A stretch of 6,231 nucleotides of DNA, taken from positions 1 to 6,231 of the forward strand of contig QOAS01000083.1 in NCBI GenBank assembly GCA_003972855.1, in the 5' to 3' direction. This document shows, piece after piece, positions 1-4,622 of this stretch. Made by a program: the position numbers and the translations under genes. The DNA is from Gammaproteobacteria bacterium (GTDB lineage: Bacteria; Aquificota; Aquificia; Aquificales; QOAS01). Under the pieces are notes generated by a model. The model was not told the DNA's origin, ran no database searches, and saw nothing but the letters and a program-made list of their open reading frames with translations. How positions within the stretch are numbered: the first letter of the stretch is position 1; the number at the start of each line of letters is the position of its first letter.

Positions 1-120
1 GTTTTTGTCAAATTAAAATTTGTTTCTTGACATAAAAAGTTGAGTTGGACACACTAAAGGGTAAATGAGATTTTAGTTTAAAGACTTTCTCGGGTTTTGT
101 GGAGAATATATAACCTCCGA
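1..120 (+). promoter_or_regulatory. Intergenic region upstream of pstA with candidate promoter/operator
   Basis: All three forward frames have stops by position 35 (TAA 14-16, TGA 28-30, TAA 33-35), and I found no reverse-strand gene, so most of this stretch is non-coding. TGTCAA at 6-11 and TTGACA at 27-32 form an inverted repeat; with flanking T and A runs the arms extend imperfectly to about 2-11 and 27-38. TTGACA on the + strand is a perfect -35 match, but no good -10 lies 16-18 bp downstream. TTGACA (27), TTGAGT (40) and TTGGACA (45) are loosely repeated, which is reminiscent of PhoB/PhoP-type phosphate boxes; this would fit a pst gene but the spacing does not match a known consensus. 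Confidence in a specific promoter or operator is low. Confidence 0.3.
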
Positions 121-978
121 ATGGAAAGGAGTCCCATTCCCCGCGGGGTTTTAATCCGTAGGAAGTTGTTTAACTACCTATTTCTCTCCCTAAACTGGTT
201 GGCGGTTCTTGTAGGACTTTCGGTGTTGTTCTGGATTTTGGGATATCTGACCGTAAAGGGAATTCAGGGACTTAGCCTAAGTCTGTTTACCCAAGTGGGG
301 GGAGACCCTTCGGGTGGGGGATTGCTCCACGCCTTTGTGGGACACTTTATTATCTCCACCCTAACGGTGCTTATAGGTGTCCCATTGGGAATCCTTATAG
401 GAATTTACTTGGCGGAATACGCCCGTTATTCCCGCTGGGGAAGGCTACTAAGTGACATTAGCGACATAATGCTCGCGTCACCCTCTATAGTTATCGGTGT
501 ATTCGTTTACATTGTCTTGGTAAAGCCTTTAGGAACATTCAACGCTTTGGCGGGAGCGGTCTCGCTGGCTATTCTGATGATACCCGTAATTTTGAAGACT
601 ACAGAGAATATGCTTCACTTAGTCCCCGATGCCCTTCGGGAAGCGGCAATAGCCTTGGGAGCGCCCAAGTGGAGGGTTATCTTGCAGGTGGTTTTACCTT
701 CCGCCAAGTTCGGAATACTTACGGGTGTGGTTCTCGGAATAGCCCGTATTATCGGTGAAACCGCACCGCTTTTGTTTACCTCCTTCAACAACAACTTCCT
801 AAATTTGGATATTTTCAAACCGATGGCTTCCTTGACGGTAACCATTTACCAATACGCCCTTTCTCCCTTTCCCAATTGGCAAAAGCAGGCTTTCGCCGCG
901 GCTCTCATACTTACCCTTTTGGTATTATTGGCAACCCTTTTGGCGAAATTTGTAATAGCCAAACGCTACAAGGTTTGA
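121..978 (+). CDS. pstA: Phosphate ABC transporter permease PstA
   Basis: One of the two membrane-spanning subunits of the PstSCAB importer, which moves inorganic phosphate across the inner membrane using ATP hydrolysis by PstB. From the ATG at 121 it is 285 residues, normal for PstA. About six hydrophobic segments are visible (near residues 22-46, 69-99, 118-135, 140-158, 198-220 and 255-280). The permease EAA loop that docks on the ATPase is clear: REAAIALGAPKW near 173-184, with EAA at 174-176 and Gly180, followed by IARIIGETAPLL, typical of PstA. A longer reading from TTG at 97 adds eight residues (MWRIYNLR) unlike a PstA start. Neither start has a well-spaced Shine-Dalgarno sequence, so ATG 121 is chosen on family fit. 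No pstC or pstB is visible: pstC could lie to the left, but at least 85 bp of non-coding DNA would intervene. The 3' end overlaps dnaG by 13 bp, tail to tail. Confidence 0.93.
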   Translation: MERSPIPRGVLIRRKLFNYLFLSLNWLAVLVGLSVLFWILGYLTVKGIQGLSLSLFTQVGGDPSGGGLLHAFVGHFIISTLTVLIGVPLGILIGIYLAEYARYSRWGRLLSDISDIMLASPSIVIGVFVYIVLVKPLGTFNALAGAVSLAILMIPVILKTTENMLHLVPDALREAAIALGAPKWRVILQVVLPSAKFGILTGVVLGIARIIGETAPLLFTSFNNNFLNLDIFKPMASLTVTIYQYALSPFPNWQKQAFAAALILTLLVLLATLLAKFVIAKRYKV

Positions 979-2603
979 AGTTTCTCCTTATACCACTTGT
1001 AGAGTCTCTTTTCCCCTTCCTCCAAAGCGGACATGAGCTTGCGAAATTGGTTAAACTCTTCGGGTGTCGCCTTTCCTTCCTTTATTTTCATCTCCAACTG
1101 AAGGAGTTTTTTAAAGGTTTCCTCCAAAAGGGGTTTTTCAACCGAAAGCATCTCCACCGCGAGGGAAAACCTTTTTTCCAAACCCAAGGTGTCTATCTGA
1201 AAGAGCCACTCGGGGAGTTTATCCTTGGTCTCCCCCTTTAAGATTTTTTCCGCCAATTCCCTCGCTTTGGGAGAGAGTTTAAACTCCTCCAAATTTAGGT
1301 CGGGTGAAAGGTATAAAAGCCCTAAAAGGAAGTCCACCTCCCATTTGCTAAGCTCGGGTGGAGGTTCTATTTTTCTAACCGCAACGGTTTTGGTTTTCCC
1401 AAAGGGATTTAACCCCGTTTGGTCTCTGAAGTCTTTAACCCAAAGTTCCCTCCTAATGGGGTCGGAAATTTCGCTTACTATCTCCTTAAAGAGTCTCAAA
1501 TATGCCTCCTTCTTTTCGGGAGTAGCTTTTTTTACCGACTCTATTAGGAGGTTTTTGAGGGGTTTGGCGGAAGACAACAGGTTTCTTAAAGCCTTAACCC
1601 CGTTGTGCAAAATGAAACTATCGGGGTCTTCCCCCGCGGGTAAGAACGCCACCCAAACCTCTACGGGGAACTTCAAAAGCTCCTTAGAGGCGTTTAAAAC
1701 AGCCCTCCTTCCCGCGGTGTCCCCGTCAAAGAGAAGCACCACCTTGGGGGTAAGTTTTGAGATAACCCTCGCGTGGTGCGGAGTTAAAGCGGTTCCCAAA
1801 GGTGCAACGCTATTTCCCAATCCCACCGAGTGGAGCCGAATTACATCAAAGTAACCCTCCGCGATTATTAAAAAATCCCTATCCCTTAGGTAGTTTTTCG
1901 CCCTCTCTATACCGTAGAGGGTTCTATCCTTTTGAAAAACTTCGCTGGAGGGGGAGTTTTTGTATTTGGGTTTTTGCTCCTCCGAGAGGCTCCTTCCCCC
2001 AAACCCCACAATTTTTGACAAAAGATTTCTAACGGGGATGGTTATCCTTTGGTGGAAAAAGTCCCTATATCTACCGTAGGGGGTTAAGACAAAATGCTTT
2101 AACTCCAAAAGTTCCTCAAAAATCCCCTCCCTCTTTGCGAATTCTACGCTTTTAAAACCGTCACCCGCGTAGCCGAGGTTAAAATCCTGAACGACCTCCG
2201 CGGGGAGTTTTCTGACTTTCAATAAAAACTCCTTGGCGGTTGGGGAGTTTTTAAGCTCTTCCCCGTAAAAACGGGCGATTTTCCCGAGGGCGGAATGAAA
2301 ACGCTCCTCCTTTTCGCCTTCCCCGAAATCTACGTCCAAGTTGTAACGCTGGGCTAAAAGTTTTGCCGCCTCCAAATAAGAAATACCTTCATATTCGGAA
2401 ACGAACTTAATAACATCTCCACCTTTCCCGCATCCGAAACACTTCCAAATTTGGCGGGAAGGCGAGACATAAAAGGAAGGGGTATCGTCGGGGTGAAAGG
2501 GACAATTGGTGGAGTAGGAATTTCCCACCCTCTTTAGGTGCAAATACTCGGATATAACCTCTACTATGTCAAGTCTTTGCCTTATCTCCTCAAAAACCGA
2601 CAT
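966..2603 (-). CDS. dnaG: DNA primase DnaG
   Basis: Synthesises the RNA primers for lagging-strand DNA synthesis, working with the DnaB helicase at the fork. The protein is 545 residues, within the family range and somewhat shorter than the E. coli enzyme. An N-terminal CHC2 zinc finger has ligands Cys34, His37, Cys55 and Cys58. The RNA-polymerase core follows, with the conserved GFGGRSL near 200-206. The Toprim metal site has Glu249 and Asp253 in AEGYFDVI, and Asp293/Asp295 in LLFDGDTAGRR. The C-terminal region after about 400 is Lys/Glu-rich and helical in appearance and should hold the helicase-binding part, which is poorly conserved. The ATG at 2603 gives the usual N-terminus (MSVFEEIRQRLDIVEVI), starting 7 bp after the lptB stop, with no Shine-Dalgarno motif in front. 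It is the last gene of a minus-strand cluster after alaC and lptB, an unusual setting, since dnaG often lies with rpsU and rpoD. Confidence 0.97.
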   Translation of the reverse strand: MSVFEEIRQRLDIVEVISEYLHLKRVGNSYSTNCPFHPDDTPSFYVSPSRQIWKCFGCGKGGDVIKFVSEYEGISYLEAAKLLAQRYNLDVDFGEGEKEERFHSALGKIARFYGEELKNSPTAKEFLLKVRKLPAEVVQDFNLGYAGDGFKSVEFAKREGIFEELLELKHFVLTPYGRYRDFFHQRITIPVRNLLSKIVGFGGRSLSEEQKPKYKNSPSSEVFQKDRTLYGIERAKNYLRDRDFLIIAEGYFDVIRLHSVGLGNSVAPLGTALTPHHARVISKLTPKVVLLFDGDTAGRRAVLNASKELLKFPVEVWVAFLPAGEDPDSFILHNGVKALRNLLSSAKPLKNLLIESVKKATPEKKEAYLRLFKEIVSEISDPIRRELWVKDFRDQTGLNPFGKTKTVAVRKIEPPPELSKWEVDFLLGLLYLSPDLNLEEFKLSPKARELAEKILKGETKDKLPEWLFQIDTLGLEKRFSLAVEMLSVEKPLLEETFKKLLQLEMKIKEGKATPEEFNQFRKLMSALEEGEKRLYKWYKEKLQTL

Positions 2604-2610
2604 GGAGAGT

Positions 2611-3336
2611 TCAATATTTAAAATCTTTTCCGAGGTAACGCTTCCTCACCTCGGGGTGTCTTGCTACCTCCTCGGGGGTTCCTTCCGTTAGCAATCTTCC
2701 CTCGTCTAACACATAAACCCAATCCGCCAACTTAAAAACCTTTTCCGCCTTGTGGTCGGTGATGATAATACCTATGGGGTGTTTGAAGGTATAAGTTTGT
2801 ATTCTCTTTATGAGTAGGATTATTTCTTCAACATGAAGGGGGTCTACTCCCGCAAAAGGTTCGTCCAAAAGGAGGTATTGGGGAGTTTTTAAAAAAACCC
2901 TTGCGATTTCCAGTCTCCTCTTTTCTCCCCCCGAAAGGAATTTTACCTTCCTGTCCTTTAAATGGTAGAGGTTGAAATCCCTCAAAAGTTCCTCCGTTAG
3001 TTCTTCCCCCTTTTCTCTGCTGTATAAAAGTTCCGCAAACATGAAGATATTTTCAAACACCGTAAGGTCGTAAAATAGGGAATGCTCCTGCGGTAGGAAA
3101 GCCAATCCCTTTTCCGCCCTCTTGTAGGGGGGAAGGTCGGTAATATCCTCTCCGTTGAAAAGGATTCTTCCCTCATCGGGTTTTTCAAAGCCTATTAAAC
3201 ACCTAAAGGTGGTAGTTTTTCCCGCTCCGTTGGGACCCAAAAGTCCCACCGTTTGCCCCCTTTCCACCCTTAGGCTTATCCCCTTTAAAATCTCCTTACC
3301 CTTACCGAACTTCCTTAAATTTTTAACCTCCAGCAT
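2611..3336 (-). CDS. lptB: LPS export ABC transporter ATP-binding protein LptB
   Basis: ATPase of the LptB2FG complex, which extracts lipopolysaccharide from the inner membrane and pushes it along the Lpt bridge to the outer membrane. It is a cytoplasmic subunit of 241 residues, the usual LptB length. All ABC motifs are present: Walker A GPNGAGKTT (34-42), Q-loop Gln83, signature LSGGE (134-138), Walker B YLLLDE (154-159) and switch His195. Two details favour LptB over a branched-chain amino-acid ATPase of the LivF/LivG type: DEPFAGVDP after Walker B and IITDHK around the switch His. The C-terminus (EEVARHPEVRKRYLGKDF) is also typical. It starts inside the last codons of alaC (14-bp overlap) and ends 7 bp before dnaG, so co-transcription and possibly coupled translation are likely. 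No permease (lptF/G) or lptA/C gene is nearby. Its presence implies a diderm, LPS-bearing cell. Confidence 0.93.
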   Translation of the reverse strand: MLEVKNLRKFGKGKEILKGISLRVERGQTVGLLGPNGAGKTTTFRCLIGFEKPDEGRILFNGEDITDLPPYKRAEKGLAFLPQEHSLFYDLTVFENIFMFAELLYSREKGEELTEELLRDFNLYHLKDRKVKFLSGGEKRRLEIARVFLKTPQYLLLDEPFAGVDPLHVEEIILLIKRIQTYTFKHPIGIIITDHKAEKVFKLADWVYVLDEGRLLTEGTPEEVARHPEVRKRYLGKDFKY

Positions 3337-4561
3337 CGTAGAAACCCGCTTTTCTAAAAGCTTTTCTTATACCCCTAATGGCTTGCTTAATTCTCATCTC
3401 GTTTTCCACCAGTGCGAAGCGAACCCAACCTTCCCCGTTTTTGCCAAATCCTATACCCGGAGAAACCGCTACCCCCGCCTCGTAAAGGAGGAATTTGGAA
3501 AATTCCAAGGAGTCCATACCCTTTACCTTTGTAAAGTATTCGGGAATTTTTGCCCATACAAACATGGTAGCCTTCGGTTTTTTAACCTTCCAACCCACCC
3601 TGTTTAGTCCCTCTACGAGATGGTTTCTCCTCTTTTCGTAGACCTTTGCTATATTCCTTATTACGGAATAATCGCTTTCAAGAGCAACAATTGAAGCCAC
3701 CTGTATGGGGGTAAACACTCCGTAGTCCAAGTAACTTTTTAACCTCCGTAGGTTTCTAATTAGAATTTCGTTTCCCACCGCAAAGGCTACCCGCCACCCC
3801 GCCATGGAAAAACTTTTGGATAGGGAATAAAGCTCTACCGCAACCTCTTTTGCCCCCTCAACCTCCAAAATGGAGGGCGGAACATAATCATCAAAGTAAA
3901 TGTCCGCATAGGCGTTGTCGTGAACTACCCAAAGTTCATTCTTTTTGGCAAACTTTACCACCTCTTTAAAGAAGTCCAAAGATACGGTAACCGTGGTGGG
4001 GTTGTGGGGAAAACTTATAACCAAAACCTTGGGGTTGGGCATTGTGGAGTTGTAAACCTCGTAAAGTCTTCTTAAAAACTCCTCTTGGAACTCTTCCCCT
4101 TCCAACTCCATGGGAAGGGGTAAAGCCCTAACTTCCGCTCCCACAATAATCGGCGCGTAATAGTGTATCGGATAGGTTGGGGTTGGAACTATGGCGGTTT
4201 CTCCCGCGGAAAGCATAGCCAACATTAAGTGGGAGTAACCTTCCTTAGCCCCTATCGTGAGTATAACTTCCTCTTCGGGGTCAAGCTCTACCCCAAAGCG
4301 GTTTTTGTAAAAGTTGGCAACCGCCTTTCGGAGTCTCGGAATTCCGCGGGAGGACGAATACCCGTGAACGTGTTTTTTTCGGGCAACCTCACAAAGTTTT
4401 TCCACCACGAACTGGGGTGGAGGTATATCGGGGTTACCCATTCCAAAATCTACGATGTCCTTCCCTTCCTTCCTCAATTGGTATTTAATTCTGTTTACAT
4501 GCTCAAAAACATATTCGGGCAAACGCCTAATTCTCGGAAACTCAAAATGTTGCTTTTCCAT
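3323..4561 (-). CDS. alaC: PLP-dependent class I/II aminotransferase, AlaC-like
   Basis: Fold-type I aminotransferase of 412 residues, a full-length member of the aspartate aminotransferase superfamily. The closest pattern I recognise is E. coli AlaC (YfdZ), which makes alanine from pyruvate and glutamate: shared features include VDFGMGNPD (37-45), HGYSSSRGIPRLR (66-78), TIGAKEG (102-108) and SPGIGFG (367-373). PLP-site residues are visible: Asn187 in HNPT, Asp215 and Tyr218 in HDNAYAD, the Schiff-base Lys249 in SLSKSFSMAGWR, and Arg257; Arg381 in WVRFALVEN is the expected substrate-carboxylate Arg. Exact substrate is inferred; aspartate or another amino donor is possible because annotation in this superfamily is often loose. 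The ATG at 4561 fits the family start, though no Shine-Dalgarno sequence precedes it. It is first in the cluster with lptB and dnaG, overlaps lptB by 14 bp, and diverges from rtcB across 61 bp. Confidence 0.85.
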   Translation of the reverse strand: MEKQHFEFPRIRRLPEYVFEHVNRIKYQLRKEGKDIVDFGMGNPDIPPPQFVVEKLCEVARKKHVHGYSSSRGIPRLRKAVANFYKNRFGVELDPEEEVILTIGAKEGYSHLMLAMLSAGETAIVPTPTYPIHYYAPIIVGAEVRALPLPMELEGEEFQEEFLRRLYEVYNSTMPNPKVLVISFPHNPTTVTVSLDFFKEVVKFAKKNELWVVHDNAYADIYFDDYVPPSILEVEGAKEVAVELYSLSKSFSMAGWRVAFAVGNEILIRNLRRLKSYLDYGVFTPIQVASIVALESDYSVIRNIAKVYEKRRNHLVEGLNRVGWKVKKPKATMFVWAKIPEYFTKVKGMDSLEFSKFLLYEAGVAVSPGIGFGKNGEGWVRFALVENEMRIKQAIRGIRKAFRKAGFYDAGG

Positions 4562-4622
4562 TGCTTGCGGTAAAAGAAAAGATTATTACAAATACGCGGA
4601 ATTAATTTTTTAATCCTTAGTG
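4562..4622. promoter_or_regulatory. Divergent intergenic region between alaC and rtcB
   Basis: Only 61 bp separate the two divergent start codons, so promoters for the alaC-lptB-dnaG cluster and for rtcB should lie here or extend into the coding ends. The region is AT-rich. On the minus strand TAATAAT (about 4582-4588) could serve as a -10 for alaC, but the -35 is unconvincing. An imperfect inverted repeat (GGAATTAA at 4598-4605 against TTAATCC ending at 4615) lies just before rtcB and might be an operator or chance in AT-rich DNA. Neither start codon has a Shine-Dalgarno sequence. Confidence 0.35.

Noticed and set aside
1..35. End of an upstream pstC gene
   Set aside because: The three forward frames stop at 14-16, 28-30 and 33-35; the few codons available do not resemble a PstC end and are too short to assign.
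108..120. 13-base exact repeat ATATAACCTCCGA, also at 5824-5836
   Set aside because: One shared 13-mer in about 6 kb is expected fairly often by chance, the two sites are in unrelated contexts, and no flanking similarity was seen.
939..963. TTTGGC/GCCAAA hairpin near the end of pstA as a terminator
   Set aside because: The stem is 6 bp with a 14-nt loop (945-957 region) and no T-run follows; it lies inside the pstA coding end. Too weak to call.
1225..1854. 209-codon open frame on the + strand opposite dnaG
   Set aside because: It is the antisense shadow of the DnaG core, including the Toprim metal-site motifs; Ser/Lys/Phe-rich composition and no family resemblance.
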